Shown in pieces: positions 44,459 through 53,900 of a DNA stretch of 64,000 bases (positions are counted from its first letter, which is position 1; each line of letters starts with the position of its first letter). Below the pieces are notes generated by a model, which was not told the origin of the DNA, searched no databases, and saw only the letters and a program-made list of their open reading frames with translations. Where the stretch lies: contig CAVXZE010000011.1 of assembly GCA_963766175.1 (NCBI GenBank), positions 110,979 to 174,978 of the forward strand. The letters are read 5' to 3'. The position numbers and the translations under genes are program-made. The stretch is from CAVXZE01 sp963766175 (GTDB taxonomy: Bacteria; Myxococcota_A; UBA9160; UBA6930).

Positions 44459-44575
44459 TTCCCTCCTCCTTCCAACTGAGATCTTCGATCCGATAGTAAC
44501 TCCTTTGCGTAGCGTCTGTGGAAGGGTTCGGCCTCTCTGATTGACAGCCGCCTGGGGCTGTGGAGACTCGCGAGC

Positions 44576-45874
44576 ATGTTCTACGGCTGGCGGATCGTGA
44601 CGGTCACCTTCGTGACGAACTTCATTGCCGTCGGGCTGGTCTTCTACTCGTACGGTGTCTTCTTCAAGGCGCTGGCGGCGGAGTTCGGGGGCTCCCGTTT
44701 CGGCGTCGCGACCGGTCTCGCCATCATGAACATCGCGATCGGTGTCTGCGCGCCGTTCCTGGGCCAGGCCCTGGACCGGAGTTCGGTCCGCAACATCATC
44801 TGCCTCGGCGCCGTGCTCACCGCCGCCGGGTTCTTTCTGGCCTCGCAGATCAACGCTCTCTGGCAGTTCTACGCGGTGATGGGGACCCTCCTGGCCCTTG
44901 GTGTCATGGCCGTCGGTCCCCTCACCGGCGCCACCCTGGTGGCGAACTGGTTCACGGATCGGCGCGGGATCGCCCTCGGGATCGCGGGGATGGGGATCTC
45001 GGCTTCGGGATTCGCGATGGCCCCGCTGGCGACGCTGCTGATCGGGGCGATTGGCTGGCGGGAGACCTTCCTGGTCTACGGTGTGGTGCCGCTGGTCGTG
45101 GTCATCCCGCTCGCCTGGCTCGTGGTGGTCAACCGTCCCGAGCGGATGGGACTCCGGCCCGACGGTGCGAAGGATCCGACCGGTGCGGTGCCGTCGCCTG
45201 GCGGCCAGTCCGTGCCAGCCTCCGTCCCCGACGAACGGGATCTCGCTTCGGCATCGGAGTTGGACTGGTCGACCCGGAGCGCGCTAGCCCAGCGCAACCT
45301 CTGGGTGATCGCCATCGCCATCGCGCTCAACTCCTGCACGAACGGCGCCATTCTCACCCACATCATCCCCCACGCGACGGACATCGGTTTCGAGCCCCTC
45401 GCGGCGGCCTGGATCCTCTCCTGCATCGCGGGGTTTGGAGTGGTGGGGAAGCTGCTGTTCGGCTGGATCGCCGATCGCATCGACAAGCGCCTGACGTTCT
45501 GGTGCGCGACCGGCCTACAGGGGCTCGGCATCGTCCTGATCATGAACGCGGAGCAATACCACCTGCTCCTGCTCGCCGGGACGGTCTACGGCCTGGGGAT
45601 GGGAGGGATGCCGCCGCTCATGGGCGCGCTGATCGGCGCGGCCTTCGGGAGATACAAGTTCGGCCGGATGATCGGCCTGATGAACCCGCTGATGCTCCCG
45701 ATCCGGGTGCTCGGCATCCCCTACGCGGGCTGGATCTTCGACCGCACTGGCAGCTACCAGATCGCCTTCCTGACCTTCATCGGTCTCTGCGTTGCATCGA
45801 TCCTGGTGCTCGCCTTCCTGCGCCTTCCCGAGGTCGAGCCCGGGACCGAGTCCACGGGCGTTGGCGGCGCTTGA
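44576..45874 (+). CDS. MFS transporter (monocarboxylate/OFA-like)
   Basis: 432 residues with 12 predicted helices and a central charged loop (residues ~200-235). The start MFYGWRIVTVTFVTNFIAVG and the SYGVFFKALAAEFG segment are typical of the MCT/oxalate-formate antiporter-like major facilitator branch. Likely imports or exports a small carboxylate. The stop overlaps the ATG of the methyltransferase gene by one base (TGATG). Confidence 0.88.
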   Translation: MFYGWRIVTVTFVTNFIAVGLVFYSYGVFFKALAAEFGGSRFGVATGLAIMNIAIGVCAPFLGQALDRSSVRNIICLGAVLTAAGFFLASQINALWQFYAVMGTLLALGVMAVGPLTGATLVANWFTDRRGIALGIAGMGISASGFAMAPLATLLIGAIGWRETFLVYGVVPLVVVIPLAWLVVVNRPERMGLRPDGAKDPTGAVPSPGGQSVPASVPDERDLASASELDWSTRSALAQRNLWVIAIAIALNSCTNGAILTHIIPHATDIGFEPLAAAWILSCIAGFGVVGKLLFGWIADRIDKRLTFWCATGLQGLGIVLIMNAEQYHLLLLAGTVYGLGMGGMPPLMGALIGAAFGRYKFGRMIGLMNPLMLPIRVLGIPYAGWIFDRTGSYQIAFLTFIGLCVASILVLAFLRLPEVEPGTESTGVGGA

Positions 45875-46470
45875 TGGGGAGAGAGTTCACTCCATTCGAG
45901 GTCGGCGAGCGCTTCCGCATTTCTCCTCCCGGAGCCCCCGCATCTCGGGATGCGCGCATCGATCTGGTGATGGCTCCCGGTGCCTTCGGGTCGGGAGAGC
46001 ACGAGACCTCCGCCAGCTGTCTGGATCTCCTGCCGGATCTGCTGGATCCGGGGGGGGCGCGCGTCCTGGACTTGGGGAGCGGCACCGGGATCCTGGCCAT
46101 CGCCGCCCTCAAGCTGGGGGCTCGGCGCGCCCTCTGCGTGGACGTCGACCCGGCTGCCGTGCGCACCTGCAAGCTGAACTGCGAGCTCAACGGGGTCGGC
46201 GACCGGGTCGAGCACCTCTGCGGCACCATCGACGAGGTCGCGGCAGAACCGTTCGAGACGGTCCTCGCCAACCTCTACGGGGACATCCTGTTGGGAGTGG
46301 CCGAGGCGCTGGTCGCCAGGACCCGACCCGGTGGGGTGCTGCTGCTCTCGGGGATACTCCACGAGGACAATTTCGACGTGCGCAGGCGCTACCAGGAGCA
46401 GGGGTGCACCGTGCTCCGCAATCGACTGCTCGAGGAATTCACCACGGTGCTGCTGAGGAGAGGGAGGTAG
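45874..46470 (+). CDS. PrmA-like class I methyltransferase, short form
   Basis: 198 residues, translationally coupled to the MFS gene. The SAM motif VLDLGSGTGILAIAALKLGA and the ANLYGDILLGVAEALV block (NxxxxxL) match the catalytic domain of ribosomal L11 methyltransferase-like enzymes, with the preceding MAPGAFGSGEHETSASCLDL loop. The N-terminal substrate-binding domain of real PrmA (~90 residues) is reduced to about 40 residues, so this is more likely a small-molecule or other protein methyltransferase. Confidence 0.85.
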   Translation: MGREFTPFEVGERFRISPPGAPASRDARIDLVMAPGAFGSGEHETSASCLDLLPDLLDPGGARVLDLGSGTGILAIAALKLGARRALCVDVDPAAVRTCKLNCELNGVGDRVEHLCGTIDEVAAEPFETVLANLYGDILLGVAEALVARTRPGGVLLLSGILHEDNFDVRRRYQEQGCTVLRNRLLEEFTTVLLRRGR

Positions 46471-46585
46471 CCGCGTCGGGCGGCGAGCAGAACGGCGTCT
46501 TACGGCTCGCCTGGCCCCTTGGAGGCGCCGGACGCAGGCGGATCATCCCGATGGCGGGCGAGCGGGTGCGGTTCCCCGCGTCGTG

Positions 46586-46614
46586 TTGCACTGGCTGGGG
46601 TTACCTTCTAACTT
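46586..46614 (+). promoter_or_regulatory. Possible sigma-70 promoter of the aminotransferase gene
   Basis: TTGCAC at 46586, a 17-base spacer and TAACTT at 46609 lie about 50 bases ahead of the ATG at 46662. The spacing is ideal and the sequence is unusually AT-rich for this region, but matches to consensus are partial. Confidence 0.33.
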
Positions 46615-46661
46615 AAGCGGCCGCTCGGGAACCCGTGCGTAATCAGAAAGGCGATACCCCC

Positions 46662-47852
46662 ATGTTCGAGACAGTCAAGACCGCCCCTGCCGACCCGATC
46701 CTCGGTCTCACCGAGGCCTTCAACAAGGACCCGAACCCCGACAAGATCAACCTGTCAGTCGGCGTGTACAAGGACGCGAGCGGCAAGACGCCCGTGCTCG
46801 CGACGGTCAAGGAGGCCGAGCGGCGCCTTCTCGAAGCTGAGGCGACCAAGTCCTATCTGCCGATGCCTGGCGATCCGATCTACGGAACCCTGGTCCAGAA
46901 GCTGATGTTCGGCGATGACCACGGCATCGTCACCGAGGAGCGCGGCGCTACGGCGCACTGCCCCGGCGGGACGGGTGCGTTGCGCGTCGCCGGCGACTAT
47001 CTGCACAAGCTGCACCCGGGCTCCGCGATCTGGCTCAGCGATCCGACCTGGGCGAACCACCCCACCATTTTCACCGCCGCGGGCCTCGAGGTCAAAACCT
47101 ACGCCTATCGCGACGCGGCCACGAACGGGCTCGACTTCAACGCGATGCTCGAGTCCCTCGAGCAGATCCCGGCGGGTGACGTGGTGCTGCTGCACGGCTG
47201 CTGCCACAACCCGACCGGCATCGACCCGACCGTCGACCAGTGGTCGCAGGTCGGCGATCTGCTCCGCCGGCGCGGCGTGCTGCCGCTGGTGGACTTCGCG
47301 TATCAGGGCCTGGCCGACGGCATCGACGAGGACGCCGCGGGGCTGCGCGCTCTGGTAGAGCAGGTCGACCAGCTGCTGGTCTCCTCCAGCTTCTCCAAGA
47401 ACTTCGGCCTGTACCGCGAACGGACCGGCGCCCTCACCATCGTCGGGTCCACGGCCGAGCAGGCCAAGACGGTGATGAGTCAGCTGAAGCTGGTGATCCG
47501 CGCCAACTACTCGAACCCTCCGGCCCACGGCGGTGGGATCGTCATGACCGTCTTGCAGGACCCGGAGCTGCGCGCCAAGTGGGAGATCGAGGTCGCCGAG
47601 ATGCGCGATCGCATCAACGGCATGCGTCACCTGTTCGTCGACACGCTCAAGGCCAAGGGTGTCGCCCAGGACTTCTCGTTCATCATCCAGCAGCGCGGCA
47701 TGTTCAGCTTCTCGGGCTTGACGAAGGAGCAGGTCGAGGAGTTGCGGGAGAAGCACGCGATCTACATCGTCGGATCCGGACGCATCAACGTCGCGGGCAT
47801 GACCCAGGCGAATGGCGACCGGCTCTGCGAGGCAATCGCCTCCGTACTCTGA
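46662..47852 (+). CDS. Aspartate/aromatic amino acid aminotransferase (AspC/TyrB type)
   Basis: 396 residues from ATG 46662 (GTG 46635 is upstream in frame but less likely; AGAAAGG precedes the ATG). The PLP lysine is Lys246 in SSSFSKNFGLYRERTG, and LLHGCCHNPTGIDPT, INLSVGVYKDASGKTPVL are typical class I subgroup motifs. Length equals the enterobacterial enzymes. It converts aspartate, tyrosine or phenylalanine with 2-oxoglutarate. Stands as a single gene, with hairpins downstream. Confidence 0.92.
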   Translation: MFETVKTAPADPILGLTEAFNKDPNPDKINLSVGVYKDASGKTPVLATVKEAERRLLEAEATKSYLPMPGDPIYGTLVQKLMFGDDHGIVTEERGATAHCPGGTGALRVAGDYLHKLHPGSAIWLSDPTWANHPTIFTAAGLEVKTYAYRDAATNGLDFNAMLESLEQIPAGDVVLLHGCCHNPTGIDPTVDQWSQVGDLLRRRGVLPLVDFAYQGLADGIDEDAAGLRALVEQVDQLLVSSSFSKNFGLYRERTGALTIVGSTAEQAKTVMSQLKLVIRANYSNPPAHGGGIVMTVLQDPELRAKWEIEVAEMRDRINGMRHLFVDTLKAKGVAQDFSFIIQQRGMFSFSGLTKEQVEELREKHAIYIVGSGRINVAGMTQANGDRLCEAIASVL

Positions 47853-47903
47853 CCCCGCAGGGGTGCTCCGCCAGGAATCGGCATCCCAATCCGGCGAGAG
47901 GAC

Positions 47904-47976
47904 GCCCGGGGCTCGCACCCGGGCGGGACCGAGCGGCTGGCTGACTCATCAGGACCGCAAGGCTCTCGCCTTGCGG
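47904..47976. terminator. Two adjacent hairpins between the aminotransferase and phzF-like genes
   Basis: GCCCGGG/CCCGGGC (7 bp, 7-base loop, 47904-47924) and CCGCAAGG/CCTTGCGG (8 bp, 6-base loop, 47955-47976) follow one another in the 138-base gap. Neither has a U-run. The second ends just before the GGGGAGGAAG ribosome site of the next gene. They could stop transcription from the left or affect translation of the PhzF gene. Confidence 0.35.
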
Positions 47977-47990
47977 CCGGGGAGGAAGTC

Positions 47991-48914
47991 ATGAGGAGCT
48001 ATCGCTTCGTCCAGGTGGACGTCTTCACTCAGAGACCTTTCGGCGGGAATCCCCTGGCCGTCTTTCACCAGGCCGAGGGGCTGAGCGCGGAGGAGATGCA
48101 GCAGCTGGCGACGGAGATGAACCTCTCCGAAACGACCTTCGTTCTGCCCTCTCGGGCGCCGGGAGCCGATTTCAAAGTCCGCATCTTCACGCCCACCAGT
48201 GAGCTTCCTTTCGCCGGTCATCCGGTGGTCGGCACCCACTGGGTCCTGGCGCACCTCGGACGCGTGGATCTCCAAGAGCCGGTCACGAAGGTGTGCTTCG
48301 AGCTGGGTGTGGGTGTGCTGCCGGCGGACCTGCATGTGGTCGGGGGCCGGGTGGAGCGCGTGGTGATGACCCAGGATCATCCGAGCTTCCTCGCGGTGCT
48401 GGAGGATGTCGGCGAGCTGGCCGCCGGGTTGGGCCTGCCTCCCGAGGCGATCACCGAGACCGGGCTCCCGGTGCAGATCGTCTCGACGGGGATCCCTCAG
48501 ATGATGGTACCGGTGCGCAGTCTGGCCGAGGTGCAGTGCCTGGCTTCGGACCTGCTCGACGTCGCCACCCTGACGCGGGTCTGCCGCGCCGCCGGCACCG
48601 ATTGCGTGATGGTCTTCAGCCTCGAGACCGAGAGCTCCGAGGCCACCGTCCACACCCGTATGTTCGCACCTTCGCTGGGGGTGCCGGAGGACCCTGCCAC
48701 CGGCAGCGCCAACGGCGCGCTGGGGGCCTATCTGGTCCGTCACCGGGCCGTTCCGGCGACGGAGCCGACCACCTACCTCACCAGCGAGCAGGGCCTGGAG
48801 CTGGGCAGGCCCAGCACCCTGTACGTCGAGGTGGACAGCAGGGGCGAAGAGGTCGTTGGAGTGCGGGTGGGGGGGCAGGTCGTCGCGGTCGCCGAAGGGG
48901 AGGTGCGGTTCTAG
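47991..48914 (+). CDS. PhzF-family isomerase-like protein
   Basis: 307 residues, ATG 47991 with GGGGAGGAAG upstream. The family start YRFVQVDVFTQRPFGGNPLA, catalytic Glu47 in NLSETTFVL, FTPTSELPFAGHPVVGTHW and EDPATGSANGALGAYL are all present. PhzF proteins isomerise trans-2,3-dihydro-3-hydroxyanthranilate in phenazine synthesis, but most homologues outside phenazine clusters have unknown roles. No other phz gene is present, so phenazine synthesis is not implied. Confidence 0.92.
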   Translation: MRSYRFVQVDVFTQRPFGGNPLAVFHQAEGLSAEEMQQLATEMNLSETTFVLPSRAPGADFKVRIFTPTSELPFAGHPVVGTHWVLAHLGRVDLQEPVTKVCFELGVGVLPADLHVVGGRVERVVMTQDHPSFLAVLEDVGELAAGLGLPPEAITETGLPVQIVSTGIPQMMVPVRSLAEVQCLASDLLDVATLTRVCRAAGTDCVMVFSLETESSEATVHTRMFAPSLGVPEDPATGSANGALGAYLVRHRAVPATEPTTYLTSEQGLELGRPSTLYVEVDSRGEEVVGVRVGGQVVAVAEGEVRF

Positions 48915-48955
48915 GCTAGGATTGCGCCCCGGCTGGGTTGAATGGAGAGCCGCCG

Positions 48956-50239
48956 ATGGAGACGAAGTCTCAGAAGAACAGGGCGCTCGAAGCAGTGACG
49001 ACCAGGCTCGAGGCGCGCTGGGAAGGGCGGGATCCGTTCGAGCTGGCCAACCGGGCGACCGCGCAGCTGATGGATTCGGCCAGCGACTGGAGCCCGCCGC
49101 CGGGGGTCGAGTTCAAGCGGTCGCCGGTTCGCCTGGGGGTGGGGATTCCGGATGCCGTCACGCTCCCGCGCGAGGAGCTCCTCGAGGCGCTTCAGCGCGC
49201 CATGGCTGCTCCCCGCGACCGGCCACTCCGCTATCACTTCGGCCTGGGCTTCGAGCAGCTGCGGGAGCAGCTGGCAGCGCGCCACACGCGCGATCGCGGC
49301 CTACCCGTCGACCTCGACTGGTTCCGCCTCACCAACGGCTCGTCCGGGGCCATCGACCTGATCTGTCGGACGCTGATCGATCCCGGAGACGTCATCGTTT
49401 CCGAGGCGCCGTCCTATATGGGCACGCTCCACAACTTCCGCGGCGTGGAGGCCGAGCTCCGCTCTGTCCCCATGGACGAGGAGGGGATGCGGGCCGAGGA
49501 GCTCGAGAGGGTCCTTCGAGAGGTCGCGGAGGCGGGAAGGCGGGTGAAGCTCATCTACACCATCTCGAGCTTCCAGAACCCCACGGGTGTGTCGATCTCC
49601 GAGGCCCGGCGTCGGGAGCTGCTCCGCGTCGCCGCGGAATACGATGCGCTGATCCTGGAGGACGACGCCTACGCCGAGCTCTACTTCGGCGAGCCACCGC
49701 CGCAGCCCCTGTTTGCGATGAGTGGTGGACGCGGTGTGATCTCCGTCGGCACCTTCTCGAAGATCCTGGCAACGGGTCTCCGAGTGGGCTGGATTCACGC
49801 GCGCCCCGAGTGGATCGAGTTCTTCGGGCGGATGCGCTTCGACATGGGACAGAGCGTGCTGGTCCACCGGATGCTCGCGGAGTACATCGAGGGCGGACGG
49901 CTCGACGCGCACGTGGAGATGATGCGCGCGCTCTATGCGGACAAGGCTCGGTTGCTGTGCAGCTCACTCGAGGAGTCCGCAGGCGGTTGCTTGCGCTTTG
50001 TGCCCCCCGGGGGTGGCTTCTACCTCTGGGTGGAGCTGCTCGAGGGACTGACCGCGGATGCGCTGTGGCGCACGGGCGCCGAGGAAGGTGTCTGGTTTCC
50101 GCCGGGTCCGTCCTTCTTCCCCGATCGAGTCGACCCGACGGGCGAGCACATCCGCCTCGCCTTTCCGTGGACCTCGACGGAGGAGCTGCGCGAGGGGGCG
50201 CGACGGATCGGCCTGGCCTGCCAGCGACTATTTCGGTAG
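48956..50239 (+). CDS. PLP-dependent aminotransferase (class I/II, 2-aminoadipate-type)
   Basis: 427 residues from ATG 48956, GGAGAG upstream (a TTG at 48938 is not needed). Motifs: NGSSGAIDLICRTLIDPGDV, SSFQNPTGVSISEARRRELL, LEDDAYAELYFGE and Lys269 in GTFSKILATGLRVGWIHA, the PLP site. It is of the MocR/KAT-like subgroup without a DNA-binding domain. Located 11 bases before a TPP enzyme, so a transaminase making a 2-oxoacid for that enzyme is a reasonable guess. Confidence 0.88.
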   Translation: METKSQKNRALEAVTTRLEARWEGRDPFELANRATAQLMDSASDWSPPPGVEFKRSPVRLGVGIPDAVTLPREELLEALQRAMAAPRDRPLRYHFGLGFEQLREQLAARHTRDRGLPVDLDWFRLTNGSSGAIDLICRTLIDPGDVIVSEAPSYMGTLHNFRGVEAELRSVPMDEEGMRAEELERVLREVAEAGRRVKLIYTISSFQNPTGVSISEARRRELLRVAAEYDALILEDDAYAELYFGEPPPQPLFAMSGGRGVISVGTFSKILATGLRVGWIHARPEWIEFFGRMRFDMGQSVLVHRMLAEYIEGGRLDAHVEMMRALYADKARLLCSSLEESAGGCLRFVPPGGGFYLWVELLEGLTADALWRTGAEEGVWFPPGPSFFPDRVDPTGEHIRLAFPWTSTEELREGARRIGLACQRLFR

Positions 50240-50250
50240 GGAGCGGCGAG

Positions 50251-51915
50251 GTGAGAATGACCGGCGGGCAGGCGCTGGTGCAACAGCTGCTCCGCTACGG
50301 AATCGACACCATCTTCGGCCTTCCCGGGATTCAGCTCGACTTCGTGTTCGACGCACTCTGGGAGGAGCGCGACCGGATCCGGGTGATCCACACCCGGCAC
50401 GAGCAGGCGACCGCCTACATGGCGGATGGCTTTGCCCGCTCCACCGGAAGGATCGGCACCTGTCTGGTGGTGCCCGGTCCCGGCCTGCTGAATGCCGCCG
50501 CCGGGCTCGCGACTGCCTACGCCTGCTCCTCGCGGGTCCTCTGCCTGACCGGTCAGATCCCCTCCGACCAGATCGGCGCCGGTCGCGGAGCGCTTCACGA
50601 GATCAACAACCAGCTGGAGACCATCTCCTCCGTGGTGAAGCACGCCGAACGGGTGCTCTCTCCCGAAGCGATCCCCGGGGCGGTGCAGCGGGTGTTGAGT
50701 GCGCTGCACGCGGGTCGGCCCCGGCCGGTGGAGATCGAGGTGCCGCCCGATGTCCTGGAGGGAGTCGCCGACGTGACTCTGCTCGAGCCGGAGATGCAGG
50801 CCAGCCGTCCACCCCTGGACCTGGACCTGCTGGAAGAGGCGGCCAAGCTGTTGGGCGGGGCGCAGCGGCCGCTGATCTGCAGCGGCGGCGGTCTGCTCTC
50901 CTCGGGTGGCTGGGATGCGCTTCGGGAGCTGTCGCGGCTGCTGGAGGCGCCGGTGCTGATGACGGACAACGGGCGGGGCGCCGTCTCCGATCGCGACTAC
51001 CACGCCCAGACGGGACTGGTCGCGAACCGCGTCCTGGTTCCGCAGGCCGACGTCATCCTGGCGGTGGGGACCCGCTTCACGATGATGAGGAGCGCCAGGT
51101 TCCGGGCCAAGATTCCCAGCGACACCCGTTTCATCCAGCTCGACATCGATCCCGAGGAGATCGGCCGCAACCATCCTCCGGACCTCGGCATCGCGGCCGA
51201 CGCGGGGCAGGCGCTATGCGAGCTCTGCTCGCGCGTTCCGCGCCACAACCGCCGGCGGGAGTCGCGGCAGGACGAGCTCAGCGCCCTGGCGGGGAGTTCC
51301 CGTGAGAGATGGGCCGCGGCGTCGCCTCTCTGCGACTACGGCCTGGCGATTCGGGCGGAGCTCCCCGATGACGGCATCCTGGTGAACGAGTCCACCCAGG
51401 TCGGGTACTGGAACGCAGGGGGAGGGTTCCCGGTCTACCAGCCGCGCACCTTCCTCGGCTACGGCTACCAGGGGACCCTCGGCTACGGCTTTCCCACTGC
51501 CCTGGGCGCGCAGGTCGGCAATCCGGACCGGAAGGTCATCTCCGTGAACGGAGACGGCGGATTCCTCTTCAACGTTCAAGAGCTCTCCACCATGGCGCAG
51601 CACCGGATTCCGGTCGTCGCGGTGGTGTTCGACGATCGCGCCTACGGAAACGTCCGACGCATCCAGCAGCTGCGCATGGGCGGCCACACCATCGCGTCGG
51701 ATCTTCAGAACCCCGATTGGATCAAGCTGGCCGAGTCCTTTGGAGTGGCGGGCTACCGGGCGGAGGATCCGGCGGCGCTGCGCGAGGTGCTCCGCGAGGC
51801 GCTCCGGAGCGAGGCGCCGGCCCTGATCGCGGTGCCGATGCCCGATGCGACGGCCATCCGCGGCTTCTATCCGCCCGAGCCGCTTCCCCCGCGACCGTCG
51901 CTTCGACGCTCCTGA
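50251..51915 (+). CDS. Thiamine pyrophosphate-dependent enzyme (acetolactate synthase/decarboxylase-like)
   Basis: 554 residues from GTG 50251 (ATG at 50257 also possible). The upstream open frame belongs to another reading of the aminotransferase gene and is rejected. FGLPGIQLDFVFDAL, catalytic Glu51 in HTRHEQATAY, and NGDGGFLFN (Asp435) with the partner DDRAYGN make up the TPP site. Follows the aminotransferase by 11 bases; together they could act in degrading an amino acid via a 2-oxoacid to an aldehyde. A second such enzyme is at 28.5 kb; the two are not close copies. Confidence 0.87.
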   Translation: MRMTGGQALVQQLLRYGIDTIFGLPGIQLDFVFDALWEERDRIRVIHTRHEQATAYMADGFARSTGRIGTCLVVPGPGLLNAAAGLATAYACSSRVLCLTGQIPSDQIGAGRGALHEINNQLETISSVVKHAERVLSPEAIPGAVQRVLSALHAGRPRPVEIEVPPDVLEGVADVTLLEPEMQASRPPLDLDLLEEAAKLLGGAQRPLICSGGGLLSSGGWDALRELSRLLEAPVLMTDNGRGAVSDRDYHAQTGLVANRVLVPQADVILAVGTRFTMMRSARFRAKIPSDTRFIQLDIDPEEIGRNHPPDLGIAADAGQALCELCSRVPRHNRRRESRQDELSALAGSSRERWAAASPLCDYGLAIRAELPDDGILVNESTQVGYWNAGGGFPVYQPRTFLGYGYQGTLGYGFPTALGAQVGNPDRKVISVNGDGGFLFNVQELSTMAQHRIPVVAVVFDDRAYGNVRRIQQLRMGGHTIASDLQNPDWIKLAESFGVAGYRAEDPAALREVLREALRSEAPALIAVPMPDATAIRGFYPPEPLPPRPSLRRS

Positions 51916-51970
51916 CCGGAGACGGGGGCTACCCTCACAACGGAGCGAGAGCTACGGCAAAGGACGCATC

Positions 51971-52714
51971 TTGGAGATTTTCAACGACGACATCGGGTGG
52001 CTGAGAAGGTATGTCGAGTCAAAGAGATCCCAGGGTCGCGCGGTCAGGTCGCTGGGCTCCGGGAAGGGAGATCCACGGATTCCGGACTTCTTCAGTAAAG
52101 AAAAGACGACCATTGTTCTAAGTGAAGACACCTGGCTCGAGCTCGGCAATCCCAAGACGCGTTCGACCGCGCCCGTTCTCGTCACCGATAGCCCCGACCT
52201 TGTCCACGATGGGGCCATCACCCTGATTGGCCCGGACGTTCCCGAGGCCCAGGGGAGCCTTCCCTTCGCCCAGATCCTGCTGATCGCGTCCAACGAGCTT
52301 CAGGATGAGGACTACAGGAAGATCAACTCCTTTCAGTACGAGCTGGAGCTGCGGGGATACATGATCAAGGCGATCCCCTCCTCCCTCACCATATGGAGCA
52401 GGGTGAGCAGGGAAAGCGCCGGCCAAGGCTTCTCCTTCGAAATACTGGGAAATGCGATCCTCGCGGGGTATAAGTCGGCGTTCAAGATTCCCTCGATCGA
52501 GGTAATCTTCGTCACCTCCTCCGAAGAGGATGTGGAAGAGCTCGAGGATCTGCGCGAGAAGGTCACGAGGATCATCAGTGCCATGAACAAGATGATCGAG
52601 GAGACGTCGGTCGATTGCTCCTCCTGCGAGTATCTGGACGTCTGTGGGGATGTCCGCCAGCTCGGGGCGCTCCGGGACAGATTGATGAAGCAGAGAGAAA
52701 TGGCCGGGAATTGA
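51971..52714 (+). CDS. Stand-alone acetyl-CoA synthase (CdhC/AcsB)-like middle domain protein
   Basis: No ATG is available; TTG 51971 with AAAGGA about 8 bases upstream gives 247 residues. The sequence resembles the non-catalytic alpha/beta part of acetyl-CoA synthase: EIFNDDIGWLRRYVESKRSQ, AITLIGPDVPEAQGSLPFAQ, YMIKAIPSSLTIWSRVSRES, FSFEILGNAILAG and IEVIFVTSSEEDVEELEDL. A closing VDCSSCEYLDVCGD (Cys216, Cys219, Cys225) may bind a metal or cluster. The A-cluster domain of real ACS is absent, and no CODH genes are nearby. Directly before the dehydratase-like pair; role unknown, possibly in its cluster or electron supply. Confidence 0.7.
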   Translation: MEIFNDDIGWLRRYVESKRSQGRAVRSLGSGKGDPRIPDFFSKEKTTIVLSEDTWLELGNPKTRSTAPVLVTDSPDLVHDGAITLIGPDVPEAQGSLPFAQILLIASNELQDEDYRKINSFQYELELRGYMIKAIPSSLTIWSRVSRESAGQGFSFEILGNAILAGYKSAFKIPSIEVIFVTSSEEDVEELEDLREKVTRIISAMNKMIEETSVDCSSCEYLDVCGDVRQLGALRDRLMKQREMAGN

Positions 52715-52756
52715 GAACCCGACGCGCGCCCGGATACGGTGCCAATAGAGGGCACG

Positions 52757-53896
52757 ATGGCTGAATCAAGGCTACTGAACGAATTCGAAGAAGTATCCCA
52801 GATCCTGCTGAACTCCTACATCGAGGAATGGAAGGGGCAGGGGAAGAAGGTTCTCGGCTACAACTGCAGCTACTTCCCGGAGGAGATCGTCCACGCGGCG
52901 GGCATCCTCCCCTTCCGGATCCGGGGCACGGGATGTACGGAGACCACGCTGGCAGATGCCTTTCTCGCCAGGGCGAATTGCAGCTTCGCCCGCGCGTGTC
53001 TCGAGCACCTCTTGCAGGGGAAGTACGATTTCCTCGACAGTGCGATCTTCGTCTACAGCTGCGACCACATGTGCACTGCGCACAACAGCTGGAAGGCACA
53101 GGACAAGCTTCCCCTGATAGAGAACATCATCTCCGTGCCGCACACCATCACCGAATACGGGGGGGAGTGGTTCAGAGAAGAGATCGGCAACATCAGGGAC
53201 AGGATCGAAGAGCACTTCGATGTGACGATCACGAACGACGCACTCGGGGACGCCATCGTCGCCTGCAACGAGACGCAACGCCTTCAGCGAAGACTGTACG
53301 AGCTCAGGCAGCGAAGCGCTCCACCGATCACGGGCAGCCAGAGCCTCAGCGTCCTGGTGGCCGACAGCTCGATGCCCAAGGATGAGTACAACCGGCTTCT
53401 TCGGGAATTCGTCGAGGAGCTCGAGGGCGATGAAGGGGTGTCCGGATATACGCATAGGCTGATGGTCTCGGGGAGTGTGATCGACAATCCCGCCATGCTG
53501 AAGCTCATCGAGGATTCCGGAGCGCTGGTGGTTTCGGACACCCTCTGCTTCGGCGCGAGGCGGTCCTTCAGGGAACCGATCCGAGAAGACGGCGACCCCA
53601 TGGATGCCATTGCCGACAGGTATTACAGACAGATCCTGTGCCCGCGGATGTTCGATTCCTATCCGGAGCGGTTCGATTTCGCCCTGGATCTGGCGAAGCA
53701 GGCAAAGGTGGATGGTGTCGTACTGCAGAGCATCATGAACTGCGACATCCATGGCATCGACAACGTGATGCTCCAAAAAGATTTCGAGGGAAGAGGGATC
53801 CCTGTACTCGTCCTGGAGAGGGAGTACGACGTTCTGGCCGACGCCGGCAGGATCAAGACGAGGGTACAGGCGTTTCTGGAAAGAATCGGGGCATGA
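52757..53896 (+). CDS. 2-Hydroxyacyl-CoA dehydratase/benzoyl-CoA reductase-like subunit (HgdB-type)
   Basis: 379 residues from ATG 52757. YNCSYFPEEIVHAAGILPFR (Cys37), YSCDHMC (Cys102, Cys106) and QSIMNCDIHG (Cys329) match the [4Fe-4S] ligands of the HgdB/FldC/BcrB superfamily, with VLVLEREYD near the end. These proteins receive an electron from an ATP-driven activator and remove water from 2-hydroxyacyl-CoA or reduce aromatic thioesters. Spaced 4 bases from the partner subunit. No HgdC/BadF-type activator gene is found in the window. Which reaction is carried out cannot be said. Confidence 0.85.
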   Translation: MAESRLLNEFEEVSQILLNSYIEEWKGQGKKVLGYNCSYFPEEIVHAAGILPFRIRGTGCTETTLADAFLARANCSFARACLEHLLQGKYDFLDSAIFVYSCDHMCTAHNSWKAQDKLPLIENIISVPHTITEYGGEWFREEIGNIRDRIEEHFDVTITNDALGDAIVACNETQRLQRRLYELRQRSAPPITGSQSLSVLVADSSMPKDEYNRLLREFVEELEGDEGVSGYTHRLMVSGSVIDNPAMLKLIEDSGALVVSDTLCFGARRSFREPIREDGDPMDAIADRYYRQILCPRMFDSYPERFDFALDLAKQAKVDGVVLQSIMNCDIHGIDNVMLQKDFEGRGIPVLVLEREYDVLADAGRIKTRVQAFLERIGA

Positions 53897-53900
53897 TCCA

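Noticed and set aside
44541..44570. Perfect TTGACA as a promoter of the MFS gene
   Set aside because: No acceptable -10 sequence at 16-18 bases, and the transcript would start almost at the ATG.
44560..46470. 636-codon protein containing the PrmA-like methyltransferase
   Set aside because: The first 438 codons overlap the MFS transporter in another frame; methyltransferase similarity begins at ATG 45874.
47991..48914. Phenazine biosynthesis locus
   Set aside because: Only a PhzF-like protein is present; PhzA/B, D, E and G are absent and PhzF homologues are common elsewhere.
48856..51915. 1,019-codon protein containing the second TPP enzyme
   Set aside because: Codons before 50251 are an alternate frame of the aminotransferase gene; TPP family similarity begins at VRMTGGQALV.
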